Shown piece after piece: positions 1 through 7,992 of a stretch of DNA of 64,000 nucleotides (the stretch's first letter is position 1; every line of letters begins with the position of its first letter). This stretch comes from an uncultured Bacilli bacterium. Lineage in GTDB: Bacteria; Bacillota_I; Bacilli_A; RF39; UBA660. The position numbers and the translations under genes are program-made. The stretch covers positions 62,001-126,000 of the forward strand of contig CAKOLG010000001.1 in NCBI GenBank assembly GCA_934096175.1, given 5' to 3'. The notes under the pieces were generated by a model. It did not search any database and was not told where the DNA came from. It was given only the letters and a program-made list of their open reading frames with translations.

Positions 1-303
1 TAAGCAACTAGCACAAGCCTCCCAAAACTGAGTAAGTCCCTCTCTTTTTACAATAACCGGATTAACTAACACTGTACCTTCATTCCATTTATCATCTTCT
101 ATTTTAGCTAAATTACTATTTTTAATATAAATTATTCTTTTATCTATCCCTAGTTGAATCGCCGCCATTGCTAATACTTTATGACTTAAACAAAAATCTT
201 CAAGAATCTTTATATCATCCTTTAAGTTATCATTTAATATATCAACTTGTTGACTTACCATCTTCAACCAATTTAAGTTTCTATCAATTTTTAAAGGCTC
301 CAT
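1..303 (-). CDS. Peptide deformylase-like protein, partial
   Basis: Peptide deformylase removes the formyl group from the N-terminal Met of new proteins in the cytoplasm. Only the first 101 codons lie in the window. Residues near 54-64 (VLAMAAIQLG) fit deformylase motif 1 (GxGxAAxQxG), VLVNPVIV follows, and EACAS fits motif 2 (EGCLS), whose Cys binds the metal. The glycine and leucine positions of both motifs are changed, so this may be a divergent paralogue. The ATG was chosen because GGAG lies about 8 nt upstream. The metal-binding HExxH is beyond the left edge. Confidence 0.8.
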   Translation of the reverse strand, partial: MEPLKIDRNLNWLKMVSQQVDILNDNLKDDIKILEDFCLSHKVLAMAAIQLGIDKRIIYIKNSNLAKIEDDKWNEGTVLVNPVIVKREGLTQFWEACASCL

Positions 304-359
304 AAATCATATCTCCATTTTTCTCATTATAACACAAAAATAGATAGTAAAATTACTAT

Positions 360-2243
360 CTATTCACTTAATAAATTACAAATTAAATTAGTAAGTTCAG
401 TTGGATCATCAACATTTAACCCTTCAACTAATCTAGCTTGATTATATAATATTTTAGTATACTCAGCCAACTTATCTTTATCATTTTCATATAAGTCTTT
501 TAACTTATTTGCAATAGGATGATTTTCATTTATTTCAAGAACAATTTCTGCTTTAACATTTTCTCCAGTAGGCATACTATTAAGTACTTTTTCCATTTCT
601 AAAGATATATTGCCTCCCGTACTTAAACATACCGGATGATTTTTTAACTTATTAGTAAACCTAATATCTTTTACATCTTTTAAAGCTTCCTTCATTACTG
701 CAAACATATCTTTTGCTGCTTCATTTTTTTCTTGCAATTCTTTCTTTTCATCTTCTGAAGACAAATCTACACTTTCACTACTTACATTGGCAAACTTCTT
801 ACCTTCATATTCCATTAAAGACTGAATAGTAAATTCATCAACATAATCACATAAATATAAGACTTCATAATCTTTATCTTTAAAACTTTCTACACTAGGA
901 AGCATGTCAATCTTATCTAGGCTTTCACCACTAGCATAATAAATTTTTTCTTGGCCATCTTTCATACGTTCAACATATTCTTTTAAAGTAATACGCTTTT
1001 TATCTTTTGAACTATAAAACATTAGTAAATCTTGCAACATTTCTTTATTCATTCCATATGAACTATAAATTCCATATTTAAGTTGCATACCAAACGCTTC
1101 AAAAAACTTCTCATAATTTACTCTATCTTCTTTTAACATTTCCTCAAGTATTGCCTTAATTTTTTTCTCAATACTTTTAGCTATCAATTTAAGTTGTCTA
1201 TCTTGTTGTAAAACTTCTCTTGATAAATTTAAAGAAATATCTTCACTATCAACAAGCCCTTTAACAAAACTAAAATAATCAGGTAATAAATCAGCACATT
1301 TTTCCATGATTAAAACGCCATTAGAATATAACTGCAAGCCTTTTTCATAATCCTTAGTATAATAATCATATGGTGCATGAGAAGGTATAAATAATAAAGA
1401 ATCATAAGATATTTGGCCTTCTACTTTATTATGAATTGATTTTAAAGGTGGTTCAAAATCATAAAACTTATCTGAATAGAAACTATTATATTCCTCTTCC
1501 TTAACTTCAGAATTACTTCTTTTCCAAATAGGAATCATACTATTTAAAGTTTTATCTTTAACAACAGTTTCAGTTTCTGTTTCACTATCTTCCTTTAACT
1601 TTGTTTCTTCAACTTTCATTATTATCGGATATTTTATATAATCAGAATATTTCTTAACAATTCCCTCAATTCTTCTTTGTTCCAAATACTCATCATAATT
1701 ATCAGTTTCAGTATTATCTTTCAAATATAAAGTTATTTCTGTACCAGCATCTGCTTTTGTAGCCTTTTCAATACTATAACCATCTATACCATCACTAATC
1801 CACAAATGAGCTTCATCACTATCAAAAGACTTACTCAAAACTCTAATTTCTTTAGCAATCATAAAAGCAGAATAAAAACCAACACCAAATTGACCAATTA
1901 TATTAACATCTTTTTGTTTATCATTAATTTCCTTAAATAAAGAAGATCCACTCTTAGCAATAATACCCAAATTATTATCTAATTCTTCTTCAGTCATACC
2001 AATACCATTATCAATTATCTTAATAGTACGATTTTCTTTATCCAACTCCAACTTTATACAAAAATCATCTTTATTCAAATTTACTTTAGTATCCGTTAAA
2101 GACTTATAATATAACTTATCAATTGCATCACTAGCATTAGATATAAGCTCTCTTAAAAAAATATCTCTATTTGTATAAACAGAATTAATCATCAAATCTA
2201 ATATTTTTTTAGACTCTGTTTTAAATTGTTTTTTCTTCATCAT
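360..2243 (-). CDS. htpG: Molecular chaperone HtpG (Hsp90)
   Basis: ATP-dependent cytosolic Hsp90 chaperone. The GHKL ATP-binding motifs are intact: ELISNASDA at about 32-40, DNGIGMT at 79-85 and GQFGVGFYSAF at 117-127. The middle and C-terminal domains follow, for about 627 residues in all, normal for the family. The frame stays open 18 codons further upstream, but that stretch covers the promoter and its predicted start site, so translation must begin at the ATG-ATG at 2238-2243, behind a GAAAGAAG ribosome site. The gene is monocistronic and appears to be under HrcA control. Confidence 0.97.
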   Translation of the reverse strand: MMKKKQFKTESKKILDLMINSVYTNRDIFLRELISNASDAIDKLYYKSLTDTKVNLNKDDFCIKLELDKENRTIKIIDNGIGMTEEELDNNLGIIAKSGSSLFKEINDKQKDVNIIGQFGVGFYSAFMIAKEIRVLSKSFDSDEAHLWISDGIDGYSIEKATKADAGTEITLYLKDNTETDNYDEYLEQRRIEGIVKKYSDYIKYPIIMKVEETKLKEDSETETETVVKDKTLNSMIPIWKRSNSEVKEEEYNSFYSDKFYDFEPPLKSIHNKVEGQISYDSLLFIPSHAPYDYYTKDYEKGLQLYSNGVLIMEKCADLLPDYFSFVKGLVDSEDISLNLSREVLQQDRQLKLIAKSIEKKIKAILEEMLKEDRVNYEKFFEAFGMQLKYGIYSSYGMNKEMLQDLLMFYSSKDKKRITLKEYVERMKDGQEKIYYASGESLDKIDMLPSVESFKDKDYEVLYLCDYVDEFTIQSLMEYEGKKFANVSSESVDLSSEDEKKELQEKNEAAKDMFAVMKEALKDVKDIRFTNKLKNHPVCLSTGGNISLEMEKVLNSMPTGENVKAEIVLEINENHPIANKLKDLYENDKDKLAEYTKILYNQARLVEGLNVDDPTELTNLICNLLSE

Positions 2244-2268
2244 ATCATTCTTCTTTCTTGACAAAAAA

Positions 2269-2297
2269 ATAATAGCATCATCATTAGCACTTGTCAA
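2269..2297 (-). promoter_or_regulatory. Sigma-A promoter of htpG
   Basis: TTGACA (2292-2297) and TATTAT (2269-2274) on the minus strand, separated by exactly 17 bp. The start site would fall near 2262, downstream of any longer htpG start. Confidence 0.9.
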
Positions 2298-2310
2298 TAC
2301 ATAGTGCTAA
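2284..2310. promoter_or_regulatory. CIRCE operator (HrcA site) of htpG
   Basis: Inverted repeat TTAGCACTT-N9-TAGTGCTAA. Each 9-bp arm matches the CIRCE consensus TTAGCACTC-N9-GAGTGCTAA at 8 of 9 positions and the 9-bp spacer is exact. It covers the -35 box of the htpG promoter, where HrcA would block transcription. Confidence 0.93.
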
Positions 2311-2327
2311 TTTTCACATAATTATCA

Positions 2328-2351
2328 CAAAAAAAGAGAATCAAGTTCTCT
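2328..2351 (-). terminator. Intrinsic terminator of the fucO-like gene
   Basis: Hairpin AGAGAA/TTCTCT with a 5-nt loop, followed on the minus strand by seven U. It overlaps the TAG stop of the upstream gene. Confidence 0.8.
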
Positions 2352-3498
2352 AAAATGCTCTCCTAAATAATTCTTCAAAATCCTCTAAAGATGTCTCCCT
2401 TGGATTACCACCCGTACAAGGGTCAACTAAAGCTTTTTCGGCTAATATTTTAATATCTTCCTCTTTACCACCAACTTCACTTATGTGTTGAGGTATATTC
2501 AACTTAATTGCTAAATCTCTTACAGCATTTGCAACTACCTTTACAGCTTCTAAAGGAGATAATCCTTTCATATCTAGACCAAAAGCTTCACCCATATCAT
2601 AAAATCTATCAGCACAAACTTCACCATTCCACTCTAAAATATATGGTAATAATAAAGCATTAGCAACACCATGTGGTGTATCATAAACAGCACCTAATTG
2701 GTGAGCCATTGAATGAACTATTCCTAAACCTACGTTAGAAAAGCCCATCCCCGCAATATATTGTGCCAATGCCATTTTATCCATTGCTTCTCTATCTTTA
2801 TTAACAGCTTTCTCTAAATTTTCATATATAAGTTTCATTGCCTTTAATGCAAACATATCAGACATTTCCCAAGCACCTTTTGTAATATAACATTCCATAG
2901 CATGAGTAAGTGCATCAAGTCCTGTTGCTGCTGCCGTACCTTTAGGCATCGCTGCCATCAACTCTGTATCAATTATTGACAATACTGGAATATCATTTGC
3001 ATCAACACAAACCAATTTAACAACAGCTTCTTCATCTGTAATTACATAATTAATCGTTACCTCAGCAGCAGTTCCAGCAGTTGTAGGAAGTGCAATAATA
3101 GGTAAAGATAAATTTTTAGTATCAGCTACACCAACCAAAGATTTAACATCATTAAACTCCGGATTCGTTGTAATAATTCCAATCGCTTTAGCAGTATCAA
3201 TTACTGAACCACCACCAATTGCAATAATATAATCACAGTGATATTTTTTACATACCTTTAACCCTTTTTTTACATTACTTATAGTTGGATTTGGTTTAAC
3301 ATCACTAAACAACTCATAAGCTATCCCATTTTCCTCTAATAAAGAAATTACTTTCGTACTAACTTCTGCTCTTAAAAGATTAGCATCAGTAACAACCAAA
3401 GCATGCTTAAAATTTCTTCTTTTTATTTCATCAATTATAACTTCCCTAGCACCCCAACCAAAATAAGAAGTTTCATTAAAAATCATTCTATTTGCCAT
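2350..3498 (-). CDS. fucO: Iron-dependent alcohol dehydrogenase, lactaldehyde reductase (FucO) type
   Basis: Group III Fe-dependent NAD(P)H alcohol dehydrogenase, 382 residues, very like E. coli FucO from end to end: MANRMIFNET start, cofactor motif IGGGS near 94-98, TTAGTAAEVTINYVITDEE, and metal-ligand segments TGLDALTHAMEC and GIVHSMAHQLGAVYDTPHG. It would reduce lactaldehyde to 1,2-propanediol in the cytoplasm; the exact substrate is not shown. No fucose pathway gene is nearby. An upstream ATG at 3513 lies inside the GGAGG ribosome site that serves the ATG at 3498, so the shorter start is used. The neighbouring divergent TetR gene may control it. Confidence 0.9.
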   Translation of the reverse strand: MANRMIFNETSYFGWGAREVIIDEIKRRNFKHALVVTDANLLRAEVSTKVISLLEENGIAYELFSDVKPNPTISNVKKGLKVCKKYHCDYIIAIGGGSVIDTAKAIGIITTNPEFNDVKSLVGVADTKNLSLPIIALPTTAGTAAEVTINYVITDEEAVVKLVCVDANDIPVLSIIDTELMAAMPKGTAAATGLDALTHAMECYITKGAWEMSDMFALKAMKLIYENLEKAVNKDREAMDKMALAQYIAGMGFSNVGLGIVHSMAHQLGAVYDTPHGVANALLLPYILEWNGEVCADRFYDMGEAFGLDMKGLSPLEAVKVVANAVRDLAIKLNIPQHISEVGGKEEDIKILAEKALVDPCTGGNPRETSLEDFEELFRRAF

Positions 3499-3578
3499 AT
3501 AAAAATCCTCCATATTCTACGAAAATTATAACATTATTTAACATAAATTTAAACACCCAAAAATTAATAAACATAGTG

Positions 3579-3607
3579 TTGCTTATACTAAACTTTTATA
3601 TTATAAT
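3579..3607 (+). promoter_or_regulatory. Promoter of the TetR-family gene
   Basis: TTGCTT (3579-3584), 17-bp spacer, TATAAT (3602-3607), about 20 nt before the ATG at 3629. Confidence 0.65.
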
Positions 3608-3628
3608 ATAAGTAATAAGGTGATTTCT

Positions 3629-4177
3629 ATGGATAAAAGAATATTGAAAACAAAAAATAACTTGACTAATACTTTACTGATTTTAATCAAAGAAAAAAAC
3701 ATCTATGATATTACAGTTTTAGAATTATGCAACAAAGCAAACATAAACCGTACAACATTTTATAAATATTACAAAGATATTCCTGATCTTTTAAAAAATA
3801 TTGAAAACACATTACTAGAAGAACTAAAAGAAAATATTAACGATATAAAAAGGAATTATTTAATAACTTTTGCCAATAAAACCATCGAAACTATCGCCAA
3901 ACATAAAGACATTTATAGCGTGATTCTAGGGCCAAACGGCGACCACACTTTTTTACGTCAAATTTTAAACTTAGTTTACGAAGAAAGCATTGCTGAATGG
4001 CAAAAACTACTTAGAAAAGCTTCTATTGAAGACCTTGAAAAGATCTATAATTTCATTGTCGACGGAACAATCGGCATTATTACAAGCTGGTTAAATAACA
4101 ACTGTAATGAAAACCCTAGTAACTTGACAATCTTTATTAACAAAATATGTATGAGTGGTTTAAGCAGTTTTATTTAA
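3629..4177 (+). CDS. TetR/AcrR family transcriptional regulator
   Basis: 182-residue regulator. The N-terminal helix-turn-helix ends in the family signature ANINRTTFYKYYKDIPDLL; a helical ligand-binding C-terminal domain follows. AAGGTGAT just upstream of the ATG at 3629 sets the start; a GTG nine bases earlier lies inside this ribosome site. It is divergent from the alcohol dehydrogenase, a usual arrangement for a local repressor, but no operator was identified. Confidence 0.9.
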   Translation: MDKRILKTKNNLTNTLLILIKEKNIYDITVLELCNKANINRTTFYKYYKDIPDLLKNIENTLLEELKENINDIKRNYLITFANKTIETIAKHKDIYSVILGPNGDHTFLRQILNLVYEESIAEWQKLLRKASIEDLEKIYNFIVDGTIGIITSWLNNNCNENPSNLTIFINKICMSGLSSFI

Positions 4178-4200
4178 AAAAAAAACAGATTTTATCTGTT
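4176..4200 (-). terminator. Terminator of the 39-residue gene
   Basis: Perfect AACAGAT/ATCTGTT stem with a 3-nt loop, followed on the minus strand by a run of ten U. Confidence 0.8.
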
Positions 4201-4202
4201 TA

Positions 4203-4322
4203 CTATTTACTAGCCTTTTTGTCTTTTTTAAGATTTTTATTAACTAATTTAACTTTAACACCTCTTAAAGCGCCAAATTGTTTTTTTACTCCTTCAGGTA
4301 AATTTGCTTTATAAGTTCTCAT
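4203..4322 (-). CDS. Small basic protein, 39 residues
   Basis: Short open frame starting MRTYKANLPEGVKKQFGALR and ending in a Lys-rich tail (KKDKKASK, stop TAG). A strong GGAGG six bases before the ATG and a dedicated terminator argue that it is real. The product is highly basic and soluble, without Cys, signal or membrane segment, so nucleic-acid binding is possible. I do not recognise the family. Confidence 0.75.
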   Translation of the reverse strand: MRTYKANLPEGVKKQFGALRGVKVKLVNKNLKKDKKASK

Positions 4323-4403
4323 AGTGCACCTCCTCATACAACTAAATAATTATAACATGTATTATACTAAAAATATAGTAAATTTCAAGTATATAAATTA
4401 TGT

Positions 4404-4724
4404 CTATAATTTAATCAAATGAAATATTGCATTAATATATGAACCAACAAACAACAAAATTAAAATATAAAACATTGACGAATTAAAATTTTTTCTATTC
4501 TTAAGAACATCAATTATCATCCATATATAAAAAAGGCCTAAAAAAATCAATAAAAGTACTGAAGAAATAAAACTACATTTTTTTATAACAATCAAAGGAT
4601 AAAATATTAACAAAAAAATAATTAATAAAAAAGAAAAAAAATAAAATTTACCAAACAAAGCACTAATTTCCATTGGAATAGACTTCTTATACTCTTGGAT
4701 AAGTTTTTTACTATTTTTCTTCAT
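4404..4724 (-). CDS. Small membrane protein of unknown function
   Basis: 106 residues: a basic N-terminal stretch, then three hydrophobic segments near 26-47, 52-70 and 82-103. It overlaps the 3' end of the TSCPD gene by 14 bases and is probably translationally coupled to it. No family recognised. Confidence 0.7.
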   Translation of the reverse strand: MKKNSKKLIQEYKKSIPMEISALFGKFYFFSFLLIIFLLIFYPLIVIKKCSFISSVLLLIFLGLFYIWMIIDVLKNRKNFNSSMFYILILLFVGSYINAIFHLIKL

Positions 4725-4977
4725 TTTTTTCCTCCAAAGATGCTTTTTCTACAGCAATAGCCAATTGATCAGCACATGAAGTTTGTCTAAATCCACATTT
4801 ATTCCCTTTCAACTTAGAAACAATAAACTCTACACTTTGACCATCTAAAACATTACCTAAGGCTTTTAAATTCCCTGGACATCCCCCAACAAATTCAATA
4901 TTGGAAATTATTCCCTTATTAATATCAAATCTTATTTCGGTAGAACAAGTTCCAAACGTTTTATATACATACTTCAT
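4711..4977 (-). CDS. TSCPD domain protein (TIGR03905 type)
   Basis: 88-residue protein with the small Cys-containing TSCPD domain: GTCSTEIRFDI near the start, FVGGCPGNLKALG in the middle and GFRQTSCADQLA near the end. Similar domains occur at the C-terminus of some ribonucleotide reductases; the stand-alone form has no proven role and metal binding is likely. GGTGAT before the ATG at 4977 fixes the start, four codons inside the longest frame. Confidence 0.88.
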   Translation of the reverse strand: MKYVYKTFGTCSTEIRFDINKGIISNIEFVGGCPGNLKALGNVLDGQSVEFIVSKLKGNKCGFRQTSCADQLAIAVEKASLEEKNEEK

Positions 4978-5010
4978 AAAAATCACCATTAAAATTATAA
5001 CATTAGTATT

Positions 5011-5037
5011 AAAAAAAAGACAATTTTTATTGTCTTT
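5011..5037 (-). terminator. Terminator of the DUF5684 gene
   Basis: AAGACAAT/ATTGTCTT stem followed on the minus strand by eight U, at the stop codon of the upstream gene. Confidence 0.85.
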
Positions 5038-5564
5038 TAATTAGCATTATTTGAATTAGTACTATTAGTATTGTTATTATTTTTAGTTTTATCAATAATA
5101 TTATCTACTAGGCCATCACCGGTAACTGGTGCTGATTCATTCCATACAGTACTATTAGAGAAACCTAATATAGGTAATAAAATTCCTTGGAATAACCATA
5201 AAACAATGGCATAACCAACATCTTTATTTAACTTTTTAGATAAATTATAAGAAATATTAAACCCAGCTGCCATTGATACCAAAGACGCAATAGTTGCTAA
5301 AGCACCATGAAAACCAAGTAAAGAGAAAATTGTTGCTGCTTGAGCAAGCAAGAACCAGTACCATTTTAAACCAGCCATTTCTACAAGTACCCAATTATTG
5401 TAATAAGGAATAATTGCTTTCCAGCCCTCTCTACCTGTTTTTACATAAAATTTCCATGCACCTACAAAATAAAATACTAACCAAGCAATTAATAAAATAA
5501 CAACAAAAATTAATGCGCCACCGATAATTGCAAGAATTGATTCTAAAGCTTCCATATTGTACAT
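5037..5564 (-). CDS. DUF5684-type membrane protein
   Basis: 175 residues with about four membrane segments and the typical motif GREGWKAIIPYYNNWVLVEMAG, found in DUF5684 proteins of Firmicutes. The last 20 residues are a low-complexity Asn/Thr/Ser tail. A strong GGAAGGAG ribosome site serves the ATG at 5564. Function unknown; it stands alone with its own terminator. Confidence 0.8.
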   Translation of the reverse strand: MYNMEALESILAIIGGALIFVVILLIAWLVFYFVGAWKFYVKTGREGWKAIIPYYNNWVLVEMAGLKWYWFLLAQAATIFSLLGFHGALATIASLVSMAAGFNISYNLSKKLNKDVGYAIVLWLFQGILLPILGFSNSTVWNESAPVTGDGLVDNIIDKTKNNNNTNSTNSNNAN

Positions 5565-5638
5565 ATTATCAAACTCCTTCCTAAATTAATTATATATAAA
5601 AAGCTATCTTTTAACAAGAAAAAAAATTTATTTCTCAC

Positions 5639-5842
5639 CTATCTTTGATAAGAAATAAACTCAAATTCTTCAACTTTTTCATGTCGTCTAAAAAGTTCTT
5701 GCAAAATAAAATCTTCTTCATTACATAAAGCAACCAAATTTTGCTTAATACATCCCAACTTATATTTTAAATCAGAACTACTTATATATTTAAGATTAAG
5801 ATCATATCTGCCTAAAAATTCTTTATAATTCTTTACAGTCAT
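5639..5842 (-). CDS. Small protein co-transcribed with csp
   Basis: 67 residues (MTVKNYKEFLGRYDL...), mostly helical and charged, not recognised. Its ATG overlaps the csp stop by one base (TAATG), so it is probably translated by coupling to the cold-shock gene. Confidence 0.65.
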   Translation of the reverse strand: MTVKNYKEFLGRYDLNLKYISSSDLKYKLGCIKQNLVALCNEEDFILQELFRRHEKVEEFEFISYQR

Positions 5843-6051
5843 TACTTTAACTCCGTTATCACTTCAACATTTTTAGCCTGATAACCTTTATCTGTATTAA
5901 CAAGATTAAAATTAACTGCCTGCCCAGAAGATAAAGTTTTAAAACCTTTCCCTGCTATTTCTGAATAATGAACAAAGATATCTTCCTTTTCATTATATTC
6001 TAAAAAACCAAAACCCTTTGTATCATTAAACCACTTTACTACGCTTTGCAT
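5842..6051 (-). CDS. csp: Cold-shock protein, CspA family
   Basis: 69-residue single cold-shock domain that binds single-stranded nucleic acid and melts RNA structure. RNP1 is KGFGFLEY (12-19) and RNP2 is DIFVHYS (24-30), both intact. A strong AGAAGGAGG site lies five bases before the ATG. It is the first gene of a two-gene unit with the 67-residue protein. Confidence 0.97.
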   Translation of the reverse strand: MQSVVKWFNDTKGFGFLEYNEKEDIFVHYSEIAGKGFKTLSSGQAVNFNLVNTDKGYQAKNVEVITELK

Positions 6052-6178
6052 AAATTCCTCCTTCTAAAAGCATAAACATATTATCCCACAAAAAAAGACC
6101 ATAAAATTGTAATAATTATGCCCTTTTAATATACAAAAAAGTTAACAAACACTTACATTTTATGCAATAAAAGTGTAA

Positions 6179-6439
6179 TTAGAAATTATAAAAATCTTCT
6201 TTATTCCTTTTTCTCGGAGGTAATATAGAACTATGTAATTGAGTCGCATCATACACTTTCTTTAATTGAGCAATATCCTTATTAACTTGATCAATACTCA
6301 AATGTAATTTATCTGCTTGTTGTACTATCGTATAACCTTCTGCTCTTGTTCTAACTATAAATTCTTGTCTAGGATTCAAATTGCCTTCTGTAATAAATGC
6401 TTCTAAGACAGCTTTTGTCCAAATAACCTGTTTAGTCAA
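6179..6439 (-). CDS. Helix-turn-helix DNA-binding protein, sigma-region-4-like
   Basis: About 86 residues. The segment LNPRQEFIVRTRAEGYTIVQ followed by QADKLHLSIDQVNKDIAQLK looks like the helix-turn-helix of sigma region 4. The start is uncertain: two ATGs at 6443-6448 touch the AGAAGG ribosome site, so the TTG at 6439 with normal spacing is preferred. The frame further upstream is hydrophobic and not part of the gene. Role unknown. Confidence 0.65.
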   Translation of the reverse strand: MTKQVIWTKAVLEAFITEGNLNPRQEFIVRTRAEGYTIVQQADKLHLSIDQVNKDIAQLKKVYDATQLHSSILPPRKRNKEDFYNF

Positions 6440-6717
6440 TGTCATCATCCTTCTACAATTAAAACAATAAACATCAAACTTTACTACCTTGCCATTATAA
6501 CACATCATATAAAAACGGTAAATAAAAAAGCACCGTAATAAACTACAAGCCATAAAAATAAGAGCTAATAACAACTAGCTCTTATAAAATCTATATTAAT
6601 AACATTTTTATAAAACAAACACAAACAAACTAAACAAATTTTCCATACGTTAACTAACCTTTACATAAAATTTTATTTTCAATACATAATAATACTATCA
6701 AACATCAGTGAGCTATT
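6440..6717. other. Intergenic stretch without a gene
   Basis: AT-rich DNA between the helix-turn-helix gene and the first XRE copy. It presumably holds the two divergent promoters, but I see no clear -35/-10 pair, RNA or long repeat. Confidence 0.5.
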
Positions 6718-6762
6718 ACCTAACATATTTTTGCAAAATAATTTTCTACACTAATGTTAGGT
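6718..6762 (+). promoter_or_regulatory. Inverted repeat enclosing the RBS of XRE copy A
   Basis: ACCTAACAT (6718-6726) and ATGTTAGGT (6754-6762) are perfect 9-bp complements 27 bases apart. The right arm contains the AGGTGAT ribosome site of the gene at 6771. It may be an operator dyad for the product or an RNA hairpin that hides the ribosome site. Confidence 0.7.
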
Positions 6763-6770
6763 GATACATC

Positions 6771-7004
6771 ATGGAAAAATTAAATTTTGATAATGATATA
6801 TATAATACAATTAGAAAAAACATTAGAAAATTTAGAAAAGAGAAAAAAATGACCTCAGCAAAACTAGCTGAATTAGTTGATCTTTCTCATGATTTTATTA
6901 GGCAAATCCAAAGTGATAAAAGTGCCTATAACTTTTCTGTTGAAACTTTTTACAAAATTTCTGTTGCTTTAGATGTATCTTTAGACGACTTAATAAAAAA
7001 ATAA
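6771..7004 (+). CDS. XRE-family small regulator, copy A
   Basis: 77 residues, a single helix-turn-helix of the Cro/C1 type: KKMTSAKLAELVDLSHDFIR is the DNA-binding unit and the end VALDVSLDDLIKK is typical of XRE domains. It differs from the second copy 385 bp downstream at only four residues (N8K, F21Y, D68N, S70T). Start set by AGGTGAT six bases upstream. Probably autoregulated. Confidence 0.88.
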   Translation: MEKLNFDNDIYNTIRKNIRKFRKEKKMTSAKLAELVDLSHDFIRQIQSDKSAYNFSVETFYKISVALDVSLDDLIKK

Positions 7005-7103
7005 AAATTATTCTAATATAATTCCAAAATAATAAAACTATACATATATTATTTATATTAGTTAACACATACATAATATCACAACAAACTGTGTTAGTCA
7101 ACG

Positions 7104-7146
7104 CCTAACATATTTTATAATAATATTTTTTTACACTAATGTTAGG
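7104..7146 (+). promoter_or_regulatory. Inverted repeat enclosing the RBS of XRE copy B
   Basis: CCTAACAT (7104-7111) and ATGTTAGG (7139-7146) with the same 27-base gap as in copy A, although the DNA between the arms differs. An extra TAACACA/TGTGTTA dyad lies just upstream (7063-7069 and 7090-7096). Confidence 0.7.
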
Positions 7147-7155
7147 TGATAGTTC

Positions 7156-7389
7156 ATGGAAAAACTAAATTTCGACAAAGATATTTACAATACAATTAGA
7201 AAAAACATTAGAAAATACAGAAAAGAGAAGAAAATGACATCAGCAAAACTAGCTGAATTAGTTGATCTTTCTCATGATTTTATTAGGCAAATCCAAAGTG
7301 ATAAAAGTGCCTATAACTTTTCTGTTGAAACTTTTTATAAGATTTCTGTTGCCTTAAATGTTACTTTAGACGATTTAATAAAAAAATAA
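7156..7389 (+). CDS. XRE-family small regulator, copy B
   Basis: Second tandem copy, 77 residues and 73 of 77 identical to copy A; the recognition region is unchanged, so both would bind the same DNA. AGGTGAT lies ten bases upstream of the ATG. It is convergent with the next XRE gene. Confidence 0.88.
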   Translation: MEKLNFDKDIYNTIRKNIRKYRKEKKMTSAKLAELVDLSHDFIRQIQSDKSAYNFSVETFYKISVALNVTLDDLIKK

Positions 7390-7408
7390 ATACAGTTAAT
7401 AACTATAT

Positions 7409-7744
7409 TTACTTTTTATTACTTTCATTAATAAATGTATCAACTACATTATTTAAAAGACTCAACATAAGTCTTTGTTTATTTGGATCAACCTTTTTTA
7501 TTTTCTTAATTAAATTTTCATACTCATCAATTTTATAATCTTCATTTCCGATAAGATAATCAATAGAAACATTAAAAATATCAGCCAATTCTAAAACAGT
7601 TGCTAAACTAGGCAATGCCCTTCCTGCTTCCCAATAACATATCCCAGTCGGCGTCATCCCAATCTGTTCAGCCAAAGCATGTTGCGTCATATTATTTTCA
7701 TATCGCAATTTTTTTATTCTTTCGCCAAATTTTTTAACGTCCAT
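7409..7744 (-). CDS. XRE-family transcriptional regulator
   Basis: 111 residues. N-terminal Cro/C1 helix-turn-helix (ERIKKLRYENNMTQHALAEQ, then IGMTPTGICYWEAGRALPSL) and a helical tail. The ribosome site AGAGGTGA lies just before the ATG. Unrelated in detail to the two XRE copies that converge on it. The target is unknown. Confidence 0.88.
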   Translation of the reverse strand: MDVKKFGERIKKLRYENNMTQHALAEQIGMTPTGICYWEAGRALPSLATVLELADIFNVSIDYLIGNEDYKIDEYENLIKKIKKVDPNKQRLMLSLLNNVVDTFINESNKK

Positions 7745-7822
7745 ACTTTCACCTCTTACACCAAAATTATAGCATATATTAACAATTAAGTAAAAAAATA
7801 TTACATAGTTCTTAATTATTAC

Positions 7823-7851
7823 TTGACGTGTAATATTTTATTATATATAAT
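7823..7851 (+). promoter_or_regulatory. Promoter of the KPGQxVP small-protein gene
   Basis: TTGACG (7823-7828), 17-bp spacer, TATAAT (7846-7851). The predicted transcript would have a leader of about 135 nt. Confidence 0.8.
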
Positions 7852-7887
7852 TTAATTGTGAATAAAATATAATTCACAAAAAGAAAA

Positions 7888-7932
7888 TAGCTACCATGTT
7901 AGATAGCTACAGAATCTTGCGAATTCCTGTAG
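7888..7932 (+). promoter_or_regulatory. Structured leader with two overlapping hairpins
   Basis: TAGCTA (7888-7893) can pair with TAGCTA (7904-7909), and CTACAG (7907-7912) with CTGTAG (7927-7932). The two stems share 7907-7909, so they exclude each other. It lies between the promoter and the start codon and may be a regulatory leader; no known riboswitch class is recognised. Confidence 0.4.
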
Positions 7933-7992
7933 TAAATATAACATATTCTTTTCTCATTAGCAATAATGTTGGTAACGGAAAGTGTTAAATCT

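Larger units (their letters stand above)
6751..7389 (+). repeat. Tandem gene duplication with leader
   Basis: Two units 385 bp apart. Each holds the leader ACACTAATGTTAGGTGAT, a start codon and a 77-codon XRE gene, almost identical in DNA. The spacer after copy A is not repeated after copy B. This looks like a recent tandem duplication. Confidence 0.85.

Noticed and set aside
2244..2297. Longer htpG start with 18 extra residues
   Set aside because: This stretch holds the -10 and most of the -35/operator region of the htpG promoter and would not be transcribed.
6440..6574. Hydrophobic N-terminal extension of the 6179-6439 protein
   Set aside because: It lacks a ribosome site and a signal-like pattern; the TTG or ATG pair behind AGAAGG explains the start.
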